Origin: Pseudomonas mohnii
GTDB lineage: Bacteria; Pseudomonadota; Gammaproteobacteria; Pseudomonadales; Pseudomonadaceae
Direction: 5' to 3'
DNA: 64,000 nt
NCBI RefSeq assembly: GCF_900105115.1
Contig: NZ_FNRV01000001.1
Coordinates: forward strand, 1,302,001 to 1,366,000
Of this stretch, positions 44,102-53,139 are shown piece by piece. A model generated the notes under the pieces. That model was not told the DNA's origin. It made no database searches and saw nothing but the letters and a program-made list of their open reading frames with translations. Both the position numbers and the translations under genes were made by a program. Within the stretch, counting starts at the first letter, position 1. Every line of letters starts with the position of its first letter.

Positions 44102-44854
44102 ATGTGTGAATCATGTGATTCAAACTCTGCTCCACCCACAAATGATCGCCGCCGTTTTCTTCGGCTTGCCGGACTGGGAGCAGGCGCTCTGCTTCTCGCC
44201 GGCGCACTGCCCAACCGAATCATCCAGGCAGCCGAAAAAACATCCACCCCTCCAAAACCACAAAATGCAATCAACCCTGACGAGGCACTGCAACGGCTGA
44301 TCCAGGGAAATGAACGGTACGTGAGCGGCAACTCAAAGACCCACGACTTCAAGGACGAGCGCGAAGCACTGGTTTCCGGCCAGAATCCCTTCGTGGCCGT
44401 ACTGAGTTGCTCTGACTCGCGTATCGCACCCGAATACGCATTTGATACCGCGCGAGGTGATCTTTTCGCCATACGCGTTGCCGGTAACTTCGTTACCGAC
44501 GAAGGACTGGCAAGCATTGAATACGGCGTCGCCGTGCTCGGTGCACCACTGATTCTCGTACTGGGACACGAAAGTTGCGGCGCCATCGAAGCCGGCATAA
44601 AAGCCGTCAAAGACCACACCGTATTCCCAGGGCATATTCCGAAACTGACTGACGCACTCAAGTCATCTGTCGAGACCGTCCTCAAACAACCAGGGGATCT
44701 GGTGGAAAATGCGACCGTGCAAAATGTCAAAAACTCGGTCGAACGCCTCAAGAAGGCCACGCCCCTGCTGACTGATGCGCTGAGCAAAGGCAAATTGAAA
44801 ATAGTGGGCGGCATCTATCGCCTGGCGACCGGAAAAGTCGAGCTGATCGCCTGA
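44102..44854 (+). CDS. beta-class carbonic anhydrase with Tat signal
   Basis: 250 residues. Tat signal with twin arginine at 16-18 (DRRRFLRLAGLGAGALLLAG). Zinc ligands Cys103, His156 and Cys159 with Asp105/Arg107 (SCSDSR and LGHESCG) mark a beta-carbonic anhydrase. Exported folded to the periplasm, where it would interconvert CO2 and bicarbonate. No clear ribosome site; start set by the signal peptide. Confidence 0.9.
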   Translation: MCESCDSNSAPPTNDRRRFLRLAGLGAGALLLAGALPNRIIQAAEKTSTPPKPQNAINPDEALQRLIQGNERYVSGNSKTHDFKDEREALVSGQNPFVAVLSCSDSRIAPEYAFDTARGDLFAIRVAGNFVTDEGLASIEYGVAVLGAPLILVLGHESCGAIEAGIKAVKDHTVFPGHIPKLTDALKSSVETVLKQPGDLVENATVQNVKNSVERLKKATPLLTDALSKGKLKIVGGIYRLATGKVELIA

Positions 44855-44883
44855 GCCGAAAAGCCATTCATGGCAGGCCGTAG

Positions 44884-44914
44884 AAAAAACGAGCCCAGCG
44901 CGATGGCTGGGCTC
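44884..44914 (-). terminator. intrinsic terminator between convergent genes
   Basis: GAGCCCAGC / GCTGGGCTC stem; on the minus strand it is followed by GTTTTTT. Confidence 0.85.
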
Positions 44915-44917
44915 TGT

Positions 44918-45121
44918 TCACTTTCTGTTTTCCATCATTTTGTCGGCGAGCGCCTTGGCCCTTTCGATCAACATATTCTGTCTGTCTTCGTGAGTAGCGC
45001 CAGTGGTGCCGCCGACGACCGGAGCGGTCAGGTGACTTTCGGCAATCAAGGCAGCGCAGAAGTATTGATCCCAGACGAGCTTGTCGTCGGATGCCTGTTT
45101 GTTTGTTGGGTCGCAAATCAT
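44918..45121 (-). CDS. small protein of unknown function
   Basis: 67 residues from the ATG preceded by GAGGAG. MICDPTNKQASDDKLVWDQY, then a helical segment ending KALADKMMENRK. Hydrophilic, probably cytosolic. No family recognised. Confidence 0.7.
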   Translation of the reverse strand: MICDPTNKQASDDKLVWDQYFCAALIAESHLTAPVVGGTTGATHEDRQNMLIERAKALADKMMENRK

Positions 45122-45175
45122 GGGAGACTCCTCGTGGGGAGGTAGCACGGCTCATTTTACGCCTGAATTACGGCG

Positions 45176-45301
45176 TTAGAGGATCCACCTCAAAAGAACA
45201 CGAGAGGCAATCCAGGGGGACGCCTGAACCACCGCCCATTGGAGCAAGAGGCAAATGGACAAGTAAGCCGCAAAAAAACGAATCATCGCTCGCCGCCCCA
45301 T
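45176..45301 (-). CDS. 41-residue membrane protein
   Basis: Start set at the ATG behind GGGAGG; reads MGRRAMIRFFAAYLSICLLL, then QWAVVQASPW and a basic end. One membrane helix. Short and not recognised. Confidence 0.45.
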   Translation of the reverse strand: MGRRAMIRFFAAYLSICLLLQWAVVQASPWIASRVLLRWIL

Positions 45302-45559
45302 CAACTTGCCCTCCCGCTTAATTTCGCGAAACAAACGTTGGGTGGTCTGTTTTAGTTGGATGCAATTCAACGATGACAGTTCAATGTAGCTGGAACTGAT
45401 TTTTATTCAGTTTTTCATCAATGCTCAAGGCCCGAGGGCCAGTCTGCGCGACGACAGTGACATCTACTGGTTTTTGCATTAATTATTCGGCAACCTGCCG
45501 ACTTTACCCGCAGCGTTGGGCCAACTTAATAGGGCTCACTGATCAAAAGGACTTCACGG

Positions 45560-45814
45560 ATGCCATTTTCACTGGAAGAAAGAACCGCTCTTTTAGCGCT
45601 CAAGGGTGTAGGCCCGGCTGTCATTGCCCGGCTTGAACAGATGGGGATCAAATCGCTTGCCGAACTCGGCACATCGAATGTTGGTGACATCCTGGCCCAG
45701 GCATCCGCAGCGTCAGGCTCGACATGCTGGAAGAATAGCCCTCAAGCCCGGGCTGCCATTACCGCGGCAGTCGAGTTTGCGAAAGGCTCAAAGCTGCCCT
45801 CCTCACTTCGCTGA
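45560..45814 (+). CDS. helix-hairpin-helix protein
   Basis: 84 residues. MPFSLEERTALLALKGVGPA, then VIARLEQMGIKSLAELG, a helix-hairpin-helix of the type in the pathogenicity-locus (Cdd1) family. AAGGA lies before the ATG. Probably binds DNA non-specifically; role unknown. Confidence 0.8.
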   Translation: MPFSLEERTALLALKGVGPAVIARLEQMGIKSLAELGTSNVGDILAQASAASGSTCWKNSPQARAAITAAVEFAKGSKLPSSLR

Positions 45815-45858
45815 CCTCACCTGCAGCCCCAGTAAAGAGAAACAAAGACGCAGGCGTC

Positions 45859-46014
45859 TTAACCGATCACGCCATCTTTATAGGTCGTGGTCGCCATGAC
45901 GATCATCCACTGGACAGGTCTCGCGACGCCTGCAATGACCCCCAGGACCAACCAGGCGACCTTCCGTGAGTACGCAATACCAAGACGGGGCAGCGATAGC
46001 CAAGCAGCGCTCAT
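45859..46014 (-). CDS. possible small membrane protein
   Basis: 51 residues, MSAAWLSLPRLGIAYSRKVA, then WLVLGVIAGVARPVQWMIVM as a membrane helix and TTTYKDGVIG. No strong ribosome site. It lies just outside the left repeat of the prophage remnant. Confidence 0.4.
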   Translation of the reverse strand: MSAAWLSLPRLGIAYSRKVAWLVLGVIAGVARPVQWMIVMATTTYKDGVIG

Positions 46015-46103
46015 GAACGTGAAAGCCCACCTGAAGATGTCGCGCGGTGGTTCGTGTGCCCAAAATATTCCCGACGTTTGTCCAAACACCAGGCAACAAA
46101 AAA

Positions 46104-46125
46104 GGGCCCACCTTTCGGTGAGCCC
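46104..46125 (-). terminator. original tRNA-Val terminator, now stranded at attL
   Basis: GGGC-C-CACC / GGTG-A-GCCC with one mismatch, followed on the minus strand by TTTTTT. It stands 3' of the truncated tRNA-Val copy. Confidence 0.7.
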
Positions 46126-46205
46126 CTCTAGACCACCCAGCAGAGCGGATTTTGTTTGGTAGGCGCGATTGGACTCGAACCAACGACCCCCACCACGTCA
46201 AGGTG
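46123..46205. repeat. left att repeat (tRNA-Val 3' half plus flank)
   Basis: 83 bases matching 53136-53218 at 81 positions (differences at CC(A/G)CCC and CCA(C/T)GTC). Holds the 3' 46 bases of tRNA-Val and 37 bases downstream; the 5' half of the tRNA is missing here. Confidence 0.92.
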
Positions 46206-46309
46206 TCCAAGACACGAACACAACGTGTTGATTTTTAAAGATATATTCGATTTTTTCCATAGGTAAAAATCAGACAAATCACCCTATAAGAATCAATAAT
46301 TTAGCGTTG

Positions 46310-46901
46310 TATATTCCTACAGTAATCTCGCTTCTTCTGGCGACCATAAAATCCTTGCACCTTCCCCAGGTCGTCCGCATCCATCCGAAAGATTGGCCAC
46401 CCGTCTCCGGCGTTCTGGTGCGCTCGGTGGCCTCGTTGGTTGCTTTTGCCTGTGCATCGTCGGCGTCCAGCTTATCCCACTTCGCCTGCCACTCGTTGCC
46501 CAGAACCAGGCCGCCAACATCGCCGCATGCTGTGGCAGTTCCAGCAGCTAGGGTTGATTTATCAGGTCCAGGCCAAGCGTTTCGCCGCACTCGGCATAGT
46601 TGGCCCGGCCGGTTATCTGGATCAGGCCCCACCCCCGGTACTTGGAGCCGTCGCCCTTCATGGTATTACCCAGATCTGCCCGGCCCTCGTACTTGGCTTG
46701 GATCGGGGTAGGCCCCTAGATTTCTCGCACATACTGCAACTGGCCTGACTCATGACCGATTTGGGCAATGAAGGCAGCCATGCGCTTTGGACTTACGACT
46801 TGGTAATGCCGCATCCCAGTGTTGAGCGCGGAAACAAAAACGCCCGCTGGGCTGCGGGCGTTCGGGAGGCTCTGCAGCAACTGCTGAGCGGTGAGGGGCA
46901 T
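46310..46901 (-). pseudogene. decayed GH19 endolysin
   Basis: Starts as MPLTAQQLLQSLPNARSPAG and AFIAQIGHESGQLQYVRE, the N-terminus of phage GH19 lysozyme/chitinase. It then has TAG, an internal loss of about 50 residues, continues in the same frame with [20 protein letters not shown], meets a second TAG (after LINQP) and shifts frame (WQAKWDKLDADDAQAKATNE). No active product expected. The Glu of GHESG is kept. Confidence 0.85.
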
Positions 46902-47001
46902 GCTTTTCTCCAGGGAATACCTACGCGATGGCGGTCGTGAAAATTCAGATAGAGGGTGGCGTGCTACGATCGACGGTTTATCCGTTATGGAAAGCTGCAC
47001 A

Positions 47002-48882
47002 ATGAACAGGTTACTTCGCTTTCTCTTTGGGCGTGCCAACAAAGCTTATAGCCTGCTTACGAAGAGCTCTTCTGCTCCGGCAGCGCAAGAAGTTTTAACC
47101 GTCACACCTAGCACGCATGTCCTGATGTGCGAAGCGCTTTTCGATAAAGATTTTTACCTTACGCAATATCCAGATATTGGCGCAGCGGGCGTCGATCCGC
47201 TCCAACACTATATTGACGCAGGACATGCCGAGGGGAGGCACCCACTCAACCTGCGCGCCCCTAACGCTGAATCGAAAATTGCTCGCGCACTCGAATACAA
47301 TCCAGCAGATCAGATGACAATTACATTGCGTATTGTCTTGGACTTAGAGTCTGGGGACGTCGACCGAGTTTCTGCTGCCGCTACACTATACAAAGACGCC
47401 CTAAAAGACTTCTCGCAGTCACCATCGCTAATTGGGCACTTCGAACAGGCCGCGTTCTTCGTCGTCGGACGTTGGATAAGGCATGAATGCCTGCATGGGA
47501 TCAATGACGTAAAAGAACTGATTTCAAACCTTCTAAATATTTTCCCAGAGTCAAGGGTCCTATCTGCTCTGAATGCGATTTTGTTGTTCGAGCGAGGCGA
47601 ACTTCACTTAGCACAGCAAGAATTTTTCAAGAATCAAACAATGCAGAACCTGCCGCCCGAGATATCTGATATTTGCCAACGCGCAATGCGGCAGATTCTG
47701 GATGCAGAAGCAGTAAATGTTCGATCAGCCTCAGATAAAGGACTCCTTCTTTTGGATTCGGCGTTTCCGTCGAAGATCTCGTCTTTCCGATTTGGGGAAT
47801 TTTCAACATATCTTACTGCAATCGAAGATAGCGAGATTCATTGCCGTCCTGACGGAAACCTGTTCAACTTCGGGGAATCAAGCGCGCTGGCAACTCAGAT
47901 TGACGACTTCGCAAAAAAAAGCGATGTTAGCAACGAAAGAATAAAGCGCTTTGATATAAATAATATTGGCAATCCTAAGGTTGCCTATTGCGTATTCTTG
48001 AACCTCGCCGACCTTTTCTTTACGCAAATCGGGGTCCCCTCAGCTCAGCATTTAATATTTACCCTCTATCCAGGTGGTGGTTTCGCTCCGAACTGTCCGC
48101 GATCTGATGCTTCGCTACGTCGACTTTGTGATAACCCAAAGGTCTCCAAGATCATAACCACTCAAATAACATCATATCGCTATCTGGTAGACAACCGTTT
48201 TTGCAGTCCTGAACGAATCGTTCATATTTTCGGCGGAATTATCCCAGAACTATATACCAATACCCCACCCTTACCGCGACCGATCGATCAAACGGCGATC
48301 AATGTTTGCTTCGTTGCGCAACGCTATTCAGCTATAGGAGCGGAAAAGGGGTATGACGTTTTTGCCGATGTCATAAAAAAATTCTCTAACAACCCTTCTA
48401 TCAACTTCCATATCGTTGGCGGATTCGACGCTTCAGTGATAGATCTTGGAGATGCTCGCAACGTAACCTTTTATGGTACAAGGCCGTCGACATTCTTCCC
48501 TGAGTTCTACGCATCTATGGACGTCATACTGTCTCCCAACATCCAGCGCTCAGCACTTGATCCGTCCCACCCAGAAACCTTCGATGGATTCCCGACAACC
48601 TGCGTCGTCGAGGCTAGCCTGCAAGGAGTAGCGATGTTTTTGACGGACTATCAGAACATGAACCAGAATCTGGACGGAACGCCAATTTTCTCGTCAGCCG
48701 AGATGGAGATTATTACCCGTGATTGCGAAATGATCTGCAACCGACTCCAGTATTACATCGGAGATAGGGAAGCGTTGCGCAATCTCGGCCAAACTGGACG
48801 CCTGGCAATCCTTCGAGAATTTAGCTTCGAACGCCAAATGGTTCCTAGAATCGAACTACTTAATAGCTACCTTGCCGTATAG
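47002..48882 (+). CDS. glycosyltransferase-like cargo protein
   Basis: 626 residues. Residues about 45-95 form the small FDxxFYLxQYPDI...DPLQHYIDAGHAEGR unit often found in front of glycosyltransferases. The middle is helical. Residues about 430-600 have the GT-B/GT4 look: VCFVAQRYSAIGAEKGYDVF, FHIVGGF, FYASMDVILSPN, and the FDGFPTTCVVEASLQG acceptor/donor segment. AT-richer than its surroundings and opposite to the tail genes, so a cargo gene, perhaps changing the host surface sugar. GGAAAG lies before the ATG; an upstream ATG at 46987 is possible. Confidence 0.8.
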   Translation: MNRLLRFLFGRANKAYSLLTKSSSAPAAQEVLTVTPSTHVLMCEALFDKDFYLTQYPDIGAAGVDPLQHYIDAGHAEGRHPLNLRAPNAESKIARALEYNPADQMTITLRIVLDLESGDVDRVSAAATLYKDALKDFSQSPSLIGHFEQAAFFVVGRWIRHECLHGINDVKELISNLLNIFPESRVLSALNAILLFERGELHLAQQEFFKNQTMQNLPPEISDICQRAMRQILDAEAVNVRSASDKGLLLLDSAFPSKISSFRFGEFSTYLTAIEDSEIHCRPDGNLFNFGESSALATQIDDFAKKSDVSNERIKRFDINNIGNPKVAYCVFLNLADLFFTQIGVPSAQHLIFTLYPGGGFAPNCPRSDASLRRLCDNPKVSKIITTQITSYRYLVDNRFCSPERIVHIFGGIIPELYTNTPPLPRPIDQTAINVCFVAQRYSAIGAEKGYDVFADVIKKFSNNPSINFHIVGGFDASVIDLGDARNVTFYGTRPSTFFPEFYASMDVILSPNIQRSALDPSHPETFDGFPTTCVVEASLQGVAMFLTDYQNMNQNLDGTPIFSSAEMEIITRDCEMICNRLQYYIGDREALRNLGQTGRLAILREFSFERQMVPRIELLNSYLAV

Positions 48883-48903
48883 CACACAAAAATATCTTAT
48901 GGA

Positions 48904-49080
48904 TTATACGGGAGATGGTAGCATCGCCTGTATAGATCCTGCTTGTGACTCATAGAAGGTCTTGTAACGGGGGTCAGATGTTTGCACCTCTCCTTGATTA
49001 AGCCACACATCAGTATCTTGGGGACAACTAAAAAGCGAGAAAATAACCGATTCACTATCATCTTCAAATTGTACAAACAT
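48904..49080 (-). CDS. small tail-fibre-linked protein
   Basis: 58 residues, MFVQFEDDSESVIFSLFSCP, QDTDVWLNQGEVQTSDPRYK and a QAMLPSPV end. AAGGA lies 7 bases before the ATG, 10 bases after the tail fibre stop. This type of protein (MFVQF start, PQDxxVxxNxGEVxxxD) follows tail fibre genes in many Pseudomonas prophages and may be a fibre chaperone; that role is inferred. Confidence 0.75.
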   Translation of the reverse strand: MFVQFEDDSESVIFSLFSCPQDTDVWLNQGEVQTSDPRYKTFYESQAGSIQAMLPSPV

Positions 49081-49090
49081 AATCCATCCT

Positions 49091-50453
49091 TCAAATAGAG
49101 TAGCAGGTGATAGTCCCGGAAATAGTCATTGTACCGGCTGTCGACGTACCAGTGTAAAATAGTGTTTGCGCTGTGACTATAGGAACATCTGTAAATGGAA
49201 CGTTTAGTCCGCCATTCACGGCAGTGTTGTTTGTGTTAATTCCGCCACTACCAATAAAAGAAGTTGACCCCATAAACGTAGCTGCAATAGTAGCACCCGA
49301 AATACTGGAAACCACCTGAATATTCCCTCGACAAGTCCTAGCATTTTTCGGAACAACACCGGCAATCGAGAACGGAACTGGCGACCCTGATTGCGTTGTT
49401 GTGGTGATAATGTACACGCCAACTATGAAGATCTGTCTGTCAGCTATGTAACACGCCACAAACTGACTGCTTGCGTTGGTTGGAACAACGGTTAATAGCG
49501 CCGACGCCGTGTAACCAGCCGGCATATTTGCACCGCCATAGACCTCTGCTGCTGCCGCGGCCGTGGCATTCGACGCGAGAAGCGCTGAAACCCCAGTGGT
49601 GGGATTGGAAATGGCATAAATGGCCACAAACCCACTTACCGGAGCTGTGCCGGTATCCATACCGCCAGCGCCTGTGGTCGCCAGGTTGATTGTCTTGTTG
49701 AAGCTTGCGAGACAGTAACGCAGTCCGCCAAGCGCGGTTTCTACGACGATCTCATCAGCAGTCAGCGTCGCAGTCGCGGATGCAGCTGCTACTGACATCC
49801 TGAGGTTTCTGGCCTGCCCAACAACCCCCGCAACCTGGCTGAATTGAACAGCATGCTGGCTTCGGGTTGCTGGTGCGACCTGCAACGCCCCCCCCGGAAC
49901 TGTCAATCAGAACCCATGATCCGCCACCAATCGAAGTGTTGTACTGCAGCCAAACATCGCTGTTGACGACGATTTCGCCACCTTGAAGGGCGCTGTGCCC
50001 GAAGCCAACGAGGGGTTTTGCGCCCAAGCCGTTTGGGTTGAACGTGCAGGCACCGGTGTTGGCTACGGAGGCTTTGTACTTGAGAACCATGCCGTCAGTC
50101 AGCGCGGCAACCGGCGGGTTGAACGCCGCTGTGTGCGCGTTCGCCGTGCCACCTCCAGCGGCGTAAGAACCGCTGCCAATTTGCGATAGGCCGTTGATTG
50201 CCAGTTCGAGGTTGGCCAGCAGCGTAGCGGTAGTACCGTCGTCGACTGCGTTCTGCCCAGAGCGGTTGGCGATCAATTGCCCGATCACGGCAGCCACAAT
50301 GGATGATTGGCGCCAGGCCTTGTTCAACTGAGCAGAGTTGGCGGTACCCGAAGAAAATCCGTTAAGACGAGCTGCAAGAGCCAAGTAGTCTGCTTGAGAC
50401 ATAACATTGGCGCCCACGGCAGAGCCGAACGGCAAGAAGTCATTCGTTGGCAT
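49091..50453 (-). CDS. tail fibre protein, split by a G8 tract (frameshifted or phase-variable)
   Basis: The 5' part (from MPTNDFLPFGSAVGANVMSQ to WVLIDSSGG) and the 3' part (ALQVAPATRSQHAVQF to GTMTISGTITCYSI) lie in different frames that meet at eight G on the minus strand (49888-49895). With seven G the frame is open for 453 residues; with eight it ends after RTSNPKPACCSIQ and about 20 more codons. N-terminal half is a phage fibre shaft with KAxVANTGACTFNPNG; the C-terminal half is Thr/Ser/Ala-rich and beta-rich, as in receptor-binding tips. Confidence 0.75.
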
Positions 50454-50465
50454 AAAAACCCCGAG

Positions 50466-51128
50466 TTATGAGTAGACTTTTCCCCAACTTCCTTGATCGA
50501 AGCCGGCGACGTATTGATTGGCGACATCGAACCCGAAGAGCGGGCCGTCAGTGGTTGGTGCGATGTAATAGAGAACGCCGACGCTTTGTGGCTTGATGGG
50601 GATGTACCCACCAGTGAGCAGTGCCAGCTCGATCGCACTTGGCGCCTTGCCGGCTACACCAATGGTGATGGTCATGTCCTGGTTGTCCTGGATGAACACC
50701 TGCGAATCACCACTGAACACCGAATCCAGAATCTCTTTCGACTGTTCGAGCGTGCCATCCCAGCGGTTGGCGCCAATCTTGGCTTTGAGCAACGTACGAT
50801 AGGTTTCGTTGTCGAGCGTGGTTATGCCCGAATCCGGATCAAATGGCCCTTTCCATGCTCCCTGATCAAACCCCAGGCCGTCAGTGTCCAGCGCAAAATA
50901 AACATTGGTCAGCGGTGTAGAAATGTTCCGCGATATCCCGACCCACAAACCTACATCATCAAGTTGCGCGTCTTCAGCACTATCGAGATCAAAGTCTTCA
51001 GGCAGCCCCGCGGCGACCTCATTCGTGTCAACAAAGCACTGGGCAATGCCCTCAACCATCGCCATGTACTTGGGCTTATCCGCGTGCTGGCTGGTAATTT
51101 TCCCGGTGTAGTCCTTGATATCTGCCAT
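50466..51128 (-). CDS. phage tail protein (DUF2612 type)
   Basis: 220 residues. MADIKDYTGKITSQHADKPK, then QLDDVGLWVGISRNIS, LLKAKIGANRWDGTLEQSKE and two GFDQGxW units. This is the DUF2612 protein that follows baseplate J in several myovirus-type prophages and links baseplate to fibre. Between baseplate J and the fibre gene. Confidence 0.82.
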   Translation of the reverse strand: MADIKDYTGKITSQHADKPKYMAMVEGIAQCFVDTNEVAAGLPEDFDLDSAEDAQLDDVGLWVGISRNISTPLTNVYFALDTDGLGFDQGAWKGPFDPDSGITTLDNETYRTLLKAKIGANRWDGTLEQSKEILDSVFSGDSQVFIQDNQDMTITIGVAGKAPSAIELALLTGGYIPIKPQSVGVLYYIAPTTDGPLFGFDVANQYVAGFDQGSWGKVYS

Positions 51129-51129
51129 G

Positions 51130-52308
51130 TCAGGTCACCGTTAGGACAATGCTCGCCGGCGTGCAGGAGGCTGCTTCGTTGAATGCCAGCGGCACGTCAG
51201 GAGTGCCGGGGCCGCCCGGGCCTGATAGCGTGAGCGCGGTCAGCTTGAACGTGTTGCTGCCTGGAATGCTGTTCGCCGCTGTGAGCGCGTCCGCCCATTC
51301 GACCGTTCCGCTGGGGCCGCCACCGATTGCCACCAGGTTGACGTAGTCGGATACGGCCTGCTGAAGCGCAGTGCCGATAGCCGAGGTGTATCCAGGCAAA
51401 GCCTTGAGGGATGCCGCCGCTGTGATGGCGCGATAAGTCGGCCTGAAAAAGTTGATCGGGATCGGCATACCGTAGACATTCATCACCGTCGCTGATGTTG
51501 TACCGTAGGTCCCGCCACCCGGGCCTTTTTTGCCTGCGATGGCTGAGGCGATAGCGGATACATCACCACCCTCCACTACCATCGCCAGGCTGTTTCCGGG
51601 AATTCCGTTCACGTCGGTGACTTTGGTGTCGTTGTCGTAAGCGACGTACCGGGTTACACCGGCAACACCGGCTACGGCCCCGATGGTGCCCTCAAGCACG
51701 GTTCGGGACGGCAATGCCGTAGATGTCTTCTGCCGCTGGCGAAGCGCTGAATCAGTTTCGACTGGCGCGCCTTCACTGGCTGGAAAGGCGTTGGAAACAC
51801 TCTGCCAGCCGCGCGTCATCGTGGCGATCTTGTTGATCTGATCAGGCCCGGCCGAAATGGCGCCGGCCGTCGCACAAACTGCCGTAACAATGATCGAGCC
51901 CGAAGGCGGGATGGTCACTGTCGCCGGAAGCACCCATTTGTTGTTGTTCTGGTCCTGGGCGAAACCTTGGGTAATCACGGTGCCCGCCTGGCCAACAATG
52001 GTCAGATCTGCCTGGGAGTTCGTCGGCACCGCCCGACTGATGCCGTTGATCTTCACGTTGCTGGAAAGCGCGGCCTTTTGCGCGGTGCCCGGCGAGAACG
52101 ACAGATAGGCAGCAATCGTCGCGGCATTGGCATCGCTGATGGCCAGGGCGATCACACCGAGAAACTGACCATCCTGCGAATCGGATTCAAGATAGATGTC
52201 GTCACCGTAGATCGATCGGTACTTTGACTGGAGATAGGCTAGGACTTCGGCGTAAGTCGGCGCGGAAATACCGGTCGCCGAAATGGTCGGTGCAGTTGGA
52301 GAGGCCAT
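51130..52308 (-). CDS. baseplate J-like protein
   Basis: 392 residues. YGDDIYLESDSQDGQFLGVI near the start, TDSALRQRQKTSTALPS and TLEGTIGAVAGVAGVTRYVA-like middle, and VNLVAIGGGPSGTVEWADAL at the end, all features of gpJ-like baseplate proteins of contractile tails. One base before the DUF2612 gene, overlapping order with the gene upstream. Confidence 0.9.
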   Translation of the reverse strand: MASPTAPTISATGISAPTYAEVLAYLQSKYRSIYGDDIYLESDSQDGQFLGVIALAISDANAATIAAYLSFSPGTAQKAALSSNVKINGISRAVPTNSQADLTIVGQAGTVITQGFAQDQNNNKWVLPATVTIPPSGSIIVTAVCATAGAISAGPDQINKIATMTRGWQSVSNAFPASEGAPVETDSALRQRQKTSTALPSRTVLEGTIGAVAGVAGVTRYVAYDNDTKVTDVNGIPGNSLAMVVEGGDVSAIASAIAGKKGPGGGTYGTTSATVMNVYGMPIPINFFRPTYRAITAAASLKALPGYTSAIGTALQQAVSDYVNLVAIGGGPSGTVEWADALTAANSIPGSNTFKLTALTLSGPGGPGTPDVPLAFNEAASCTPASIVLTVT

Positions 52309-52662
52309 TTAAAGTGTCTCGCTGATGGTCGTCTGCCCGAAGTCCGTGGTGATTTCCACCGTGGGAATGAAGGTTCGGGTTTCTGGATCGAAGGTGCTGT
52401 CGTAGCTGTCGATCTGGGTAACGCCTTGCGTGCCAAGCACACGCCGCTGAACGGCAGAGTCACGCGTGGCAACAGTTCGTTCACCCAGCACCTGGGTGCT
52501 CCACGGCATACCCTCGGTTTTGTCGAGGAACCATTCGCCCTGCTCGAGCTTCAATCGTGTGCTCACGGCCTGGGCCGGGGCCTGCGGTGTGTCGTGGTAG
52601 AAGTCAGCCTGCTGGTGGCCAAAGGTGTAGTCACCGTTGGCGTCGAGCTTTCGGTATCTCAT
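52309..52662 (-). CDS. baseplate-associated phage protein
   Basis: 117 residues. MRYRKLDANGDYTFGHQQAD, then RLKLEQGEWFLDKTEGMPW, RRVLGTQGVTQIDSYDS. Resembles the small gp25/gp46-type baseplate proteins that stand before gpJ. Its start lies near the junction with the integrase fragment (about 52680), so its own promoter region has probably been lost. Confidence 0.78.
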   Translation of the reverse strand: MRYRKLDANGDYTFGHQQADFYHDTPQAPAQAVSTRLKLEQGEWFLDKTEGMPWSTQVLGERTVATRDSAVQRRVLGTQGVTQIDSYDSTFDPETRTFIPTVEITTDFGQTTISETL

Positions 52663-52689
52663 GGCACAGGTACCCCACTCGTTCCGGTA

Positions 52690-53060
52690 CCGGCCTGTAC
52701 CTGACTGGTTTTATGCTGCTGCAGGCTGATCGTCCCCACTACTCGCCGAAGGCACGCAAACGGACACAGCGGGGCGCCAAGCTACACTGGAATGCGGTGA
52801 CGCCTGACTACCTGACCAAGTCCTTCGCCCAGGCGCGGGACGATTCGAAGGCTGACGAAGAATTGCCGACCGGCGAGCGCCCCACTTTTCACGAGATCCG
52901 CGCTTTAGGGGCATGGCTATATGAGCAGCAGAATTTCCCGATGGAATACATCCAGGCGTTGTTGGGTCATGCGGACGAGAAGATGACGAAGCATTATCAG
53001 GAAGGACACGGAGATAAGACGATCGAGTACGTCGAAGTGGGCGCCGAATTGGCGTTCTGA
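52690..53060 (+). pseudogene. 3' fragment of a tyrosine integrase
   Basis: Carries the end of the catalytic domain: TFHEIRALGAWLYEQQNFPM, LLGHADEKMTKHYQEGH with the nucleophile Tyr, and IEYVEVGAELAF. The N-terminal part and the first catalytic Arg are gone; the fragment is joined straight to baseplate genes. Points towards the right att repeat, the usual place. Not expected to recombine. Confidence 0.88.
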
Positions 53061-53068
53061 GGTGGGGG

Positions 53069-53100
53069 TTTTGCAAAAGTTTTGCAAAAGTTTTGCAAAA
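53069..53100. repeat. three tandem TTTTGCAAAAG units
   Basis: Three copies at 11-base spacing (53069, 53080, 53091), each centred on the palindrome TTTTGCAAAA. They sit between the integrase stop and the att repeat, the place of arm-type integrase sites. Confidence 0.75.
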
Positions 53101-53110
53101 CGCAGAAAGC

Positions 53111-53139
53111 AAAAAGGGGTCACCGTTTCCGGTGACCCC
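53111..53139 (-). terminator. phage-borne terminator of intact tRNA-Val
   Basis: Ten-bp perfect stem GGGGTCACCG-TTTC-CGGTGACCCC followed on the minus strand by TTTTT. Different in sequence from the terminator at 46104 but in the same place relative to the tRNA. Confidence 0.88.
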
